Positions 42,192 to 51,931 of a stretch of DNA of 64,000 nucleotides are shown here, piece by piece. The notes under the pieces were generated by a model. That model did no database searches, was not told the origin of the DNA, and saw nothing but the letters and a program-made list of their open reading frames with translations. Position 1 is the stretch's first letter; each line of letters starts with the position of its first letter. A program made the position numbers and the translations under genes. The DNA is taken from NCBI RefSeq assembly GCF_020509005.1, contig NC_063016.1, positions 62,001-126,000 on the forward strand, read 5' to 3'. The stretch is from Fulvia fulva (taxonomy: Eukaryota; Ascomycota; Dothideomycetes; Mycosphaerellales; Mycosphaerellaceae).

Positions 42192-43123
42192 GAGTGTTTT
42201 TGCTTTTTGCTTTGCGTGCTGCGTTCTGCTTTGTTGTGCTGCGTTCTGTATTGCATTGCTTTATGTCCTGCGTTCTTGTTTTTCTGCAGCGTTCTGAGCG
42301 ATGGAGTTGGTGGATATCGGGGTACAGACTGTAATGATAGAGTAGATAGTATCGGAGGGCCCATCGACCATCAGTGTCGAGTGGAGGGGCTCACGGAGAG
42401 CGCGAGGTCGGGGCGCTTCTCACTTAATAATGTGTGACCAAGATTCACATCACCAACATCTTTCAATGTCCAATGCTTCATGTCGTCGCGTGCCATCCAT
42501 CACGATGTTGTCGTGCACTGAACGCATGTGAAGCGCTTCACGGTAGCCGAGTTGTTGTCGCATCTTCACAAGGAAGTCGTCCTCAAGCTCATCAAACAAG
42601 CTTCGATGTGCCGCGGGCCTTCCAAACTCTGGTGTCTCTACGTCATGAACACCCTTTGTTCGATCCGTCTCGACTAGTCAGATTGATCAACATGGCCGCG
42701 CCATTGAAGTCGACTCCCACCACAACACAAGCATCGAGACCATCGGATTTTGCCCGTAGCGATCAAACGATACCCTTCCACGCCTTCGTAGCGAAGCAGT
42801 ACCATTCGAAGGCAATGCCATCAGCATGAGCAGAGCCGCAAGACACGGCATATGCATGCAAGATACGGTTCAAGCTACGCGCAGAACATCTACATGCCGT
42901 GTTGCCATTGGTAGCACACTGATGTCGCTACCTCTATGTGATCTAGCTCCATCGAACTACAATGCTTCAACAAATGTCGTCACGGCCTCTTGCCGTTTGA
43001 CTATTGTTTATAGCCATGCTCTGTCCCGAGAGGTAGGTCTATCTCTTACTCTTCTATCTGCCAAAAGGACGGCCTGCATCATTTCCATCACCTGAGAGCA
43101 GGTCTCTGGACCAGAGCGTGACC
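42192..43123. other. Intergenic region with a degenerate T-rich repeat
   Basis: No gene is supported in 932 bp. At about 42210-42297 the motif TGCGTTCTG or close variants recurs four times in a T-rich tract. Confidence 0.5.
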
Positions 43124-44905
43124 ATGGCGACTCACCACGGCGACGGCATCGTCCGCACAGAAAGCGGTCGACAAACCTACACTGCCGACGGCCCTTCGAC
43201 TTCAGACCCAACTTCTTCGAACGCTCAACGCGCGTCCCAAGCATCAGACTCCAGCACAATCGGCGAGAAAGACGCCAGCGATGGCGAGAAGAACCGCAAC
43301 GATTCCAACGGCAACGAGGACGTCGAGAAGCAGTCTGAGGACAAGAAGAAAGACGAGGGAGAGGGCGAGGACGAAGAGAAGGACCCAAATGTGGTAGACT
43401 GGGATGGCGACGATGATCCACAGAATCCGTACAACTTCAAGCCGGTGAGGAAGTGGCTTATTGCAGTGTGTATGGGTTTGATGACGTTCGTCTGTACGTT
43501 TGCATCGTCGGTGCTGAGTAGTGCGGTTATGCCGATATCGATGGAGTATGGACCAGGCACTGTCGTTGCTATTCTATCGACTAGTCTGTTTGTCCTGGGA
43601 TTTGCATTTGGGCCGATTGTTGTGAGTACATCTTTAAGCATCGGCGATCGTGGCTAGGCCGGCACATCTCGATGTGCTCGCAGCATTGCTCTGCCACCAA
43701 TGCGTCCAGCTTGTTTTGAATCCGTGCTGACCATTCCTTTCCAACAGTGGGGTCCCTTCAGTGAACTCTACGGACGAAAACCACCTCTCTTCATCGGATA
43801 CTTCATCTTCGGCCTCTTCCAAATCCCCGTAGCCGTCGCCCAGAATCTGGAAACGATCATGATCTGCCGCTTCTTCGGTGGCTTCTTCGCCTCTGCACCA
43901 TTGGCAGTCGTCGGAGGAGCCCTCGCCGACTTCTTCGACCCAATCGACCGAGGAGTCGCAATGTCCATCTTCGGCGCTAGTACCTTCATCGGACCTACCA
44001 TGGGCCCCATCCTAGGCGGGTTCATCACCATGAGCTACCTCGGCTGGCGATGGACGCAATGGATCACCCTCATCTTGATCGCGCTTTTTGGAACAATAGG
44101 TTTCATCGTCATTCCAGAGACCTACGCCCCAGTTCTCCTCCAAAAGAAAGCCAAATCCCTCCGCTACGAAACCAAAAACTGGGCAATCCGCGCCCCAGCC
44201 GACGAGAAAAAAGTCGACTTCAAGGAAATCGTAGAGAAATACCTCCTCCGCCCCTTCAAAATGCTCGCCATGGAACCCATCCTCGTCCTCATCACCATCT
44301 ACATGTCCCTAATCTACGGCATCATCTACGGCTTCTTCGAAGCCTTCCCCGTCTCCTTCCAAGACGAGCGCGGCTGGAACCTCGGCGTCGGCGCCCTCCC
44401 CTTCCTCTCCGTCCTGGTCGGAGTAATAATCGCCTGCCTCATAATCTCCTTCATCACCAAACGCCGCATCGCCCGCGTCATGGAAGAAGTCGGCCACGTC
44501 GTCCCTGAGGAACGGCTCATCCCCATGATGATCGGTGGCGTCGTCCTCCCTGTTGGAATGTTCTGGTTCGGATGGACGAGCTCCCCGAGCATCACTCCCT
44601 GGCCCCAGATCATCGCCGCCGCACCGATCGGGACTGGCGTCATGTTGATTTTCCTGCAGGGGTTGAATTACATTATCGATGTGTACAAGATCAACGCGAA
44701 CTCTGCGATTGCTGCCAATACGTTCTTCAGATCGTGGGTGGGAGCCGCCTTCCCCTTGTTCAGCACGCAGATGTTTATAAATTTGGGGGTGCCGTGGGCG
44801 ATGAGTTTGTTGGCGTTTTTGTGTATTGCGCTCTTTCCGGCGCCGATCTTGTTTTATATTTATGGGGAGAAGATTCGGAAGATGAGTAGATATAGTCCTG
44901 ATTGA
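43124..44905 (+). CDS. MFS transporter, DHA1 (drug:H+ antiporter) family, two exons
   Basis: Exons 43124-43621 and 43748-44905; intron GTGAGT...CCAACAG of 126 nt, phase 0; 551 aa. The first ATG (43124, ACC-ATG-G) is used. A long acidic, Lys/Glu-rich cytosolic leader (about 100 residues) is followed by 12 predicted membrane segments. Exon junction FAFGPIV-WGPFSELYGRKPP gives the MFS signature A (G-P-x-SELYGRKP). CRFFGGFFASAPLAVVGGAL and FGASTFIGPTMGPILGGFI are the motif B and antiporter motif C (GP-x-x-GP) of DHA1 proteins. Close types export polyamines, azoles, or fungal toxins; the substrate here is not predictable. It is convergent with the next transporter gene (183 bp). Confidence 0.88.
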
Positions 44906-45088
44906 GAGGGTGTAGACTGGGGTGCATTTGTATGGCATTTGGAGGTTGTGCATTTGTGCAGATAGAGATTGAAGCTGTGAGAGATGCTTGGAGAAGCGTG
45001 GAGGTCTTGTATGCTGGGATGATATAACGTTCTATGATTCAGGTTGTATAAAGTGCATGCCACCGACAGAACGGCTGCCCATCGGGCT

Positions 45089-46776
45089 CTACAGTCGAAA
45101 TCTCCATCGTGGATCATCATCACCACGCCACTCTCCGGAATCCTGTGAGTCCGTCTCACTCTTGGCTACATCTCGCTTGCGATTGATACTTCCAAGCAGC
45201 CACCAGAGAGTGCCGACAACCACGATATTTAAGACTAGGTAGGCCAGCGCAACACTGTGCCCAACGATATATCTCGGACCATCATCCGAGCGATACAACT
45301 GCGTGCCGATGACAGCACCCAAATTCCCAATCGTGATCTGTAATCCATTGGCAACAGCTCGTTTCGTCTGACCGCTAACATTAATGGCAGGCCAGCTGAG
45401 ACCGATTGCGACTGATGGGTAGATTCCTGCTGCGGCGAGGAATACTCCTGCGTAGGAGAGACCAGGTCGTCCTGTTGGATTCGTGTTTCCAAGGAGCATG
45501 CAGTACCCAATAATGGCTGTGGTCGTGGAGGCGATGATGAAGGGCGAGCGAGTTCCCACGCGCTCCGACACGATGGCGTATGCAATAGTCAGTATGCAGG
45601 CGAGCGCGTATGGCGGAACTGTGAGGAGCTGGGCTTCCCAAGTGGCGTAGCCGAGCGCTTTGATGATGCTAGGCTGAAATGATGTTAGCCGTGCCACTCT
45701 CGATGTTCGTCGAGTGTGCTTACCAAGAACAGGGATAATGTGTACAGCGGGAGACTGAGCGTGTGAAAGACAGCGCAGTACAGCCACACCTTCGGATCCT
45801 TCAACGCGACCACGACGTTGGCCCAGCTGAAAGCCTCGTCGTTGGTGGCATCACTGTCGGCGGCGAGGCGTGCACTGACAAAGGCTCGCTCGTTCTCGCT
45901 GACGAACTTGGCCTTTTGAGGCCAGTCGGCGGTGAACCAGTATGCTGCGACGCCGATGACTAGTGTTAGAAGTCCTTCGAGGATGAAGATCCAGCGCTGT
46001 AAACATATTAGCACCAATCCTTGTTCGCATCGCGGTGTCAATAAACTCACCCAGCCGCTATATCCACCGACACCGCGCATGAAGCTGATACCGTAGGCCA
46101 GAATACCGCCAAATGCGCCGGCCAAAGACGCCATAGCGAAAAAGAGAGCGACACGGAACTGCCTCTCACTGCGCTTGTACCACATCGACAGGTAGAACAC
46201 CACGCCAGGAAACAGGCCGCCTTCTGTTACTCCAAGCATGAATCTGACCACGAAGAAGCCTGCAATACCAGTGCTTCCCCCGTTATTTTGGACGACACCC
46301 TGAAGTGTCGAGACTATGCCAAAAGCCACAGTGATGACAGGAAACCAGATCTTGGGCCCAATCCGCTTCAAGATGATGTTCCAGAGGACCTCAAACATGA
46401 TGTAACCAATGAAGAAGACGGTCAGACCCGTCAGGTACTGGTTGCCGGTCATGCCCAGATCAGTGGTCAGGCCTTCCAGCCGTGCGTTCGCGACATTGGA
46501 TCGGTCCAAGAAAGACAGCAGGTAGAGTACGCATACTCCTGGAAGCAGATGGCGATCAAGTTTGCGCAGCAGCTTCGACTCGTTTATGCCATGGGCGTCT
46601 GCTATGTCCGCTTCGTCGCCAGATCTTGGCGGTGTTGGAGCGAGGTCTTGGTCGAAAGTATGCGCCTTCTTATCATCGTAGGACTGCTCGTGGGTCTTCG
46701 CCTTGCTGTTCGGTTCAGGGCCATTGCCCATGTCCCAGGGCACGGTCGAGAGGTTGTTCAGAGTCAGTCTACCCAT
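45089..46776 (-). CDS. MFS transporter, ACS (anion:cation symporter, Dal5/Tna1-like) family, three exons
   Basis: Exons 46776-46051, 45996-45724 and 45673-45089; introns of 54 nt (GTGAGT...TACAG) and 50 nt (GTAAGC...TTCAG); 527 aa. The first intron is a multiple of three and could be misread as coding, but removing it gives the clean loop YSGW-RWIFILEG found in the family. Conserved elements: LDRHLLPGVCVLYLLSFLDR followed by SNVANARLEG, then LGVTEGGLFPGVVFYLSMWY, both typical of allantoate/nicotinate/pantothenate permeases. Twelve membrane segments. Members import organic anions such as allantoate, nicotinate, biotin precursors or pantothenate across the plasma membrane. No biosynthetic neighbours point to a substrate. 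Confidence 0.88.
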
Positions 46777-47811
46777 GTTGTCAATCTGCCACGTGCTGGC
46801 TGGGAAAAGTGACCGAGGACTTTCCTCGTTCTTGGGTTGAGCGTGCTTTTAACGTGCAGCAACGTGGATTGCCGTGTGCAAGCACGGGAAATGGTAGGGA
46901 TGCCCTCCCACAGACCATCGAGATCTGGCCAATATAAACATGATCGCATCCTCAGAAACAACACAAAGGCGACATAGATGCGCACGAGAGACGAGGGATG
47001 TATTGCGTGATGGTAGATCTGCGGGAGACGGTCCAGATAGGAAAGGTGGGCTCCATCAGGACAGGGTCGCCGCACCGTCCGCGAACTCAAGTAGCGACAG
47101 GCCGACATGCCAGGCGTATCATATATTGACATAGCCGCGCTCCACGGCAGAATGACCATATCCTATGGTGTGCGGCGGCAATCCTGAAGAGCTGTGGAGA
47201 TGCTCGATTGTTGGAGTGGGTGCAACCAAGAACGTCGGGGCCAAGAGGCGCAAATCACCTCATCGATGATGCAACGTGGGTGGCAGTAGGATTCTGCAGA
47301 CACTTCCACCGCGATGCGACCTGAAGATTTGAGGTCTGTATGTGGTCCATGTTGCCTCTGAAAATCTGTAGAGTCCCGTCGACGATAAAATGTGCTTTTC
47401 CACGCCATTGCAGGGGTGATGAGGTGCTGAGTGGCGTTCAGAAGCTCTCCCTCATCCAGCGACCTGATTAGCACTCTTCAACGATGTCGAGATGATGGCA
47501 GAAGCAGCAAAAATGGTGCACATCAAACGTGATCAGAGGATTGTCGACGTTGAAACAAGATTCAAAGGTTGACGATCAGTGGGAAGGAGGTTTCTCCGGG
47601 AAACGCACGGGCCATCCACTTCCTGGGACGCAACTTCTTCGAAACTACCCTGCTGGCATATATGTACATCCCGGCATCCCTCCCCGAGCACAAGAATCAG
47701 CAATATACCTCGCTCAGACCTCCGCCGACGTGAGGCTCTCGCAGGAGCGCAAGATTGACCAGGACCATGGTATCCCCTCATTCATCCACAGCCTGATGAC
47801 GCCGCGACCCT
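46777..47811. other. 1-kb intergenic region
   Basis: Upstream of the ACS transporter and downstream of the F-box-like gene; no supported gene. Confidence 0.45.
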
Positions 47812-49074
47812 CTACTCCCCCTGCGGAGCTGGACCATCGTCCGCATGGTCACGAAACTCCAGGCCCGCTTCAGCATCTAGTCGATCCTCCTCCAGCTCCT
47901 GGTCTTCGTCACACGTCTGCCGCGGCTGCTCCTCCTCTTGAAGGCGCAACGGTACGAGACGGCCGTGACAATCACGTTCAAAGCCCATCGAACGGTAGCC
48001 GCCATTCTCACGAAACTCACCTTGTCCATGAGACAGACCAGCGGCCGCGCGCTGCACTCTCCACTCGTGTCGTATACCTTTCTCCTGTTGCCGAAGACCG
48101 CGACGGGCCAAGCGCTTCTTCAAGATCGGATCGTCCTCGTCGAGCGGGATAGAAGCCGTGTATGCGATGGATCTCGTGCGACAGTTTGGGTGCGTTGCCA
48201 TCAGCTCAGCAGTCTTGTCTGCTAAGTCGCCGATCGTGAAGCCCGATGGACCGGATGAGTGCACCGCGCCCATATCAGTTCTCTCCATGAAGTGGCCATT
48301 ACCCTTCACGCAGCTCGCGCAAGTTACATGAGCCTGGAGGGTAGTGACAGGTGGGCTGCAAAGCAGCATTTGTCGGATGCGATCGCCTATGGTGCTTGAG
48401 CCGCGTGACGGCTTGTGCCAAACGACCTCGAGGTCAAGGACGTATGGATCATCGCGATTTCGAGTGACAGAATTGTCAACGGAAGCTTCCGAGTCTGCGT
48501 CCCACTCGAAGAATGGCTCGTAGTCATCAAGCCTGTTGCGGCCGGGAAGGTTGTCGTAATCCCTGCGCCCGCCGATGCTGAAGCGATCAGAGAAGGGTGA
48601 GTAGTAGAAGGGTCCACCGTGTGATATCAGGCCGAGCGACTTCTTCATGGTCACGGAGCCCAACATTGTGTCACGCCAAGACCGCTGCACTTGCATGGCA
48701 TTGAGCTTGTCTTGCCTGTGGAGGTTCACGAATATCATCTCGAGAAGCTCAGGCGTCGAGAAGACTTCGTCCGCCTTGGCGGTCGAAGCCGCCGTTGGCG
48801 GTCGTTCCTCGGCTGGCACAAGATTTTCGACAACCTGCGACAGGTTGGTGAGTGGTGTTGCTTGTTCGCGAGCGCTACGCACGGCGGCTTCCGCGTCAGC
48901 ATGGTTGCCGGTCTGAAGATGGAGCTCGATCTCGGCAAGTCTTGTCTCGAGTCCTTGTCGGCTAGCTGCGAGTTGCTGAATGTCTTTCCAGTCGAGAGTC
49001 GTGGTGAATGCATGAGGATCGTATCTGTGGCGAGTGCGGCCGTCCTCGAAGGTGAGTGATACTCGAGGATCCAT
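47812..49074 (-). CDS. F-box-like protein, paralogue A
   Basis: 420 aa, single exon, ATG at 49074. Residues about 30-60 form a coiled coil (DIQQLAASRQGLETRLAEIE). At about 100-145 is the F-box-like core EVFSTPELLEMIFVNLHRQD followed by KLNAMQVQRSWRDTMLGS. After it, ISHGGPFYYSPFSDRFSIGG and RIRQMLLCSPPVTTLQAHVT are shared with paralogue B. The C-terminal third is highly charged and ends in an acidic tail. No substrate-binding repeats are visible. Probably a Skp1-binding adaptor of a lineage-specific family; the target is unknown. It lies in tandem, same strand, with paralogue B, 805 bp apart. Confidence 0.75.
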   Translation of the reverse strand: MDPRVSLTFEDGRTRHRYDPHAFTTTLDWKDIQQLAASRQGLETRLAEIELHLQTGNHADAEAAVRSAREQATPLTNLSQVVENLVPAEERPPTAASTAKADEVFSTPELLEMIFVNLHRQDKLNAMQVQRSWRDTMLGSVTMKKSLGLISHGGPFYYSPFSDRFSIGGRRDYDNLPGRNRLDDYEPFFEWDADSEASVDNSVTRNRDDPYVLDLEVVWHKPSRGSSTIGDRIRQMLLCSPPVTTLQAHVTCASCVKGNGHFMERTDMGAVHSSGPSGFTIGDLADKTAELMATHPNCRTRSIAYTASIPLDEDDPILKKRLARRGLRQQEKGIRHEWRVQRAAAGLSHGQGEFRENGGYRSMGFERDCHGRLVPLRLQEEEQPRQTCDEDQELEEDRLDAEAGLEFRDHADDGPAPQGE

Positions 49075-49879
49075 CGTGGTATGTGTGTGCTAGCAAGCGG
49101 TGAGTACGATGGGGGGTGGTGAGTTGCAAGCTTTCTTGTCACACTAACCTCCAGGAACAGTCGCGAAGGATCTCGAGGCCTCTCTTACAAGAGATGTGTC
49201 TGTTCTGCAGGACTGTGTACTACCCGTGTTGCTGTGCTGCAGCAATACTTAGTGCGATCTCGGAGAGTGGGATGTAAAATTGCCGGTTGCGTTGGTGTGA
49301 TGCGGAAAGAGAAGTTTGCGGTTGGCGAGGGACCATAAAGACGCCGACAACGCTAGAGGCAATTCGAGTTGGCACGTGCGCTGATCCGCAATGTGAATGC
49401 GAGGTCCGCTTTTGGGTCTCACAGCGTTCACCGTCGACATGCAAGACGATGTGATCGGTTTACAAGTAGCCCTCTAGACTGTTGCTTGGACGCGGCGACC
49501 TAAGAATAGCCGAGAAGAATCATGTCGGAGCGCTGACATGTGATCTCAAGTTCTTGCTCGTGTGTGTAAGCTCTCATTGAATTGACTGCACATTTGCTGC
49601 TTGACGGGGATACTTTCATACTGATTCTCTGCGGCAATGTCTCAGACAGCAGCCACGACAAGCAGAGAGTTCTGATCTCGGCTGCTGGTATCGATGAGAC
49701 TTACGTCAAAGGGACATGCAGTCCATGTGTGTTGCCACATAGAACGACTCGACCCCCTCAGCCATTACTGACAGCGCAAAGCTAACTTCATGCCTCCCTT
49801 TACTTCACTTTGCCCATGTTGCCTAGCGGTCTAGCATCATCGAGGCCTCTTCGCGCGCTTGATCTTTTCCGGCTTATCT
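49075..49879. other. Intergenic region between the F-box-like paralogues
   Basis: 805 bp; carries the upstream side of paralogue A, the 3' end of paralogue B, and a 39-bp motif at 49521-49559 also found at 33812-33850. No gene seen. Confidence 0.45.
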
Positions 49880-51022
49880 CTATGGTCCGTCTTCGTCCGA
49901 GTTTCCAATCTCATCGGACCCAGTCTCATCTCCAACTTCGTCTCGACTCTCATCATCCACCTCACTCGCCCGCTCTTCCTGGTCCTCATCGTCCCCGTCC
50001 CCGTTTTGCGATGTCATAGACCGCATGAGCTCGTCGTCCTCCTTGTCTCTCCGTATAGCCTCCTCCTGCTTCTCACGACGTTCGATGATAAGTGGATGCT
50101 CCGGATGCAATTCGACCTCCGCCGAGAACTCGACAGTACTTGAGCCACACTGCGCATGGTCCTTACACAATCTAGCAGTAACCTCGACCAGCTCTCCTAA
50201 GGTGTAGCCATTCGGTGATCTGGAGACGACTTGCACTTGTTCCAGGAAGTCATCTTCTGCCATGATCCTGCACCCTTGACAATGGACCACGGCAGAAATG
50301 GTAGTGAGCGGCGGACTGCAGATGAGCATGGAGCGAAGTCGAGTACCATCAACGATGAAGGAATCGGCGAGGTAAAGAATCAACCGGACACTGTTTGTTG
50401 GTGTGTTCGAGCTGCTCTCGGGGCCATATTCGTCGGGGTCCAGCTCGTAAAACTTTACACCTGGGACCCACTGTGTCAGTGGATAGCCCACGGACGTGAG
50501 GGCGAATGGCGAGTAGTATGTCTCATCTGCGCCCGTGGCCAAGCCCAGTGACCGCAGCAACTCGATGGAGCAGTTCAAAGTATCTCTCCACGTGCGACAG
50601 ACCTGCATAGCTCCAAGCTTTTGCGGTGTAGTAAGGTGTAAGAGGATCATCTCCAGCAGTTCAGGTGTAGAAAAGACTTCGCTGGCTTTGATCGTGGATG
50701 CTGTAGTCGAAGGTCGCTTGAACGCTGGGATGGTGTCTTCCACGGCCTCGAGAAAGGTGCGCACCGGTAGGGTATGATCAGATGTACCCTCGAGTGCCGC
50801 ACTCGCGGCATCATGATCGCCAGACTTCAGGAGCTCTTTGGTCTCTATGAGTTTGGCTTCCAGCTCGCGCTGGTGGGTGAGGAGATCTTGTATCGCAGTC
50901 CAACTCAGCGTGAGCTCGGTCGGTGATGAGCTTTCAGCGTTCTCTCTATCTCGTCTGCCATAGCGGTCGGCATCTCTTACACGACCATTGTCGTACTTGA
51001 TGACCACCGCGGGCTTCATCAT
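49880..51022 (-). CDS. F-box-like protein, paralogue B
   Basis: 380 aa, single exon, ATG at 51022 (a second ATG follows directly). The order of parts equals paralogue A: N-terminal coiled coil (LTHQRELEAKLIETKELLKS), the linker STTASTIKASEVFSTPELLE running into MILLHLTTPQKLGAMQVCRT, then WRDTLNCS, then YYSPF and LRSMLICSPPLTTISAVVHC. The C-terminus is very acidic (about 60 residues rich in Asp, Glu, Ser). The shared block STxKAxEVFSTPELLEMI shows recent common ancestry with A. The 5' side carries a minisatellite (51061-51164) only 39 bp before the start codon, so it probably lies in the 5' UTR or core promoter. Confidence 0.75.
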   Translation of the reverse strand: MMKPAVVIKYDNGRVRDADRYGRRDRENAESSSPTELTLSWTAIQDLLTHQRELEAKLIETKELLKSGDHDAASAALEGTSDHTLPVRTFLEAVEDTIPAFKRPSTTASTIKASEVFSTPELLEMILLHLTTPQKLGAMQVCRTWRDTLNCSIELLRSLGLATGADETYYSPFALTSVGYPLTQWVPGVKFYELDPDEYGPESSSNTPTNSVRLILYLADSFIVDGTRLRSMLICSPPLTTISAVVHCQGCRIMAEDDFLEQVQVVSRSPNGYTLGELVEVTARLCKDHAQCGSSTVEFSAEVELHPEHPLIIERREKQEEAIRRDKEDDELMRSMTSQNGDGDDEDQEERASEVDDESRDEVGDETGSDEIGNSDEDGP

Positions 51023-51376
51023 AGGAAATCAGGCCGATGATGCACCCGCGTGTCGGAAGCGTGCTGTGGTCGGAAAAGTGATGTTGTCGGAGGAGTGATG
51101 TTGTTGGAAGAGTGATGTTGTCGGAAGAGTGATGTTGTCTTGGAGGAGTGATGTTGTTGGAAGAGTATGCTCGCGTGTGAGAAGCCTGAAAAAGCTAAGG
51201 CGAAAGCCTGACGTCAAAGTGCCGTGCTTTAAGCCGCACATGTGCGTCACTAGATCGGAGTGAATACGAGTCGAGAACCCCTGCCACTCACTCAGCAGAT
51301 CTGTGAGTCTCACTATACACAACTCGATTCTCAGACCAACTCGATACTCAGGCAATATCAAACAGATGCCGCTCTT
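51023..51376. other. Intergenic region with minisatellite
   Basis: 354 bp between the start of F-box-like paralogue B and the 3' end of the hydrophobin-like gene. Apart from the minisatellite, nothing is seen. Confidence 0.5.
51061..51164. repeat. 17-bp minisatellite, about six units
   Basis: Consensus GTGATGTTGTCGGAAGA. Units differ at few positions (CGGAGGA, TGGAAGA) and one is 19 bp long. It is directly tandem without spacers, so it is not a CRISPR array. Confidence 0.9.
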
Positions 51377-51931
51377 CTACTTACAACACCCCACCCCCGT
51401 GACCGGCTTCAACAACGGCCCAAGCCCAAGATCAGCCCTCTGCTGATCCACCTCATCCTTCGAGCACTGCCTAAACCTCCCACCAACAAGATCCAAGCAA
51501 TGCGGCGGATCACCACCTTCACTTCCTGTGCAATCACCCGGAGGCTTCGAGCAGAAGAGTCCAAGAACGGGTGTGAGAGTATTGACTTGACAGCAAGCAT
51601 ACTCGCCGACACATCCCTCTGGCTGGTTCGTTGGTGTGAGTGGGTCGGCTGTAGGACAGACAAGTCAGCGGCAGGATACATTCAGAACTCATGTTTGGAA
51701 CGTACTGATGATGCAGTTCACGACTGCTGGTGTCAGATCGTAGCAGAGGAGATCGGCTGCGAGGGTGACTGGGGCAAGACTGCCAGAGAAAGTGGCTTGG
51801 CAGCAGTGGAGTTGACCGCCATCTTGGCAGGTAGGTGGATCGTAAGCCGGTTCACGTTTGGCTGGGACGTCGTGTACAGCTGCAAAGGCGGAGATGGCGA
51901 AGATGCCGGCAAACATGAATTTGGAAAGCAT
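51377..51931 (-). CDS. Secreted Cys-rich hydrophobin-like protein, two exons
   Basis: Exons 51931-51706 and 51648-51377; intron GTACGT...CTACAG of 57 nt; 165 aa. Signal peptide MLSKFMFAGIFAISAFA, then a short basic processing-like site (PAKREP). The mature chain has 14 Cys. The first eight or nine follow C-x7-CC-x18-C...C-x5-CC-x12-C, the C-CC-C-C-CC-C order of hydrophobins, but with one extra Cys between the fourth and the usual fifth. Another five Cys follow in an added tail (FCSKPPGDCTG, HCLDLVGG, RQCSKDE, final GVGCCK). Classical hydrophobins are about 80-130 aa with exactly eight Cys and coat spores and hyphae. This may be a hydrophobin with an extension or a separate secreted Cys-rich family. 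Confidence 0.65.

Noticed and set aside
51061..51164. Possible CRISPR-like array
   Set aside because: Units abut directly without unique spacers, and the host is a eukaryote.
51029..51361. Minus-strand frame with repeated TLPTTSL
   Set aside because: Created by translating the 17-bp minisatellite; not a gene.
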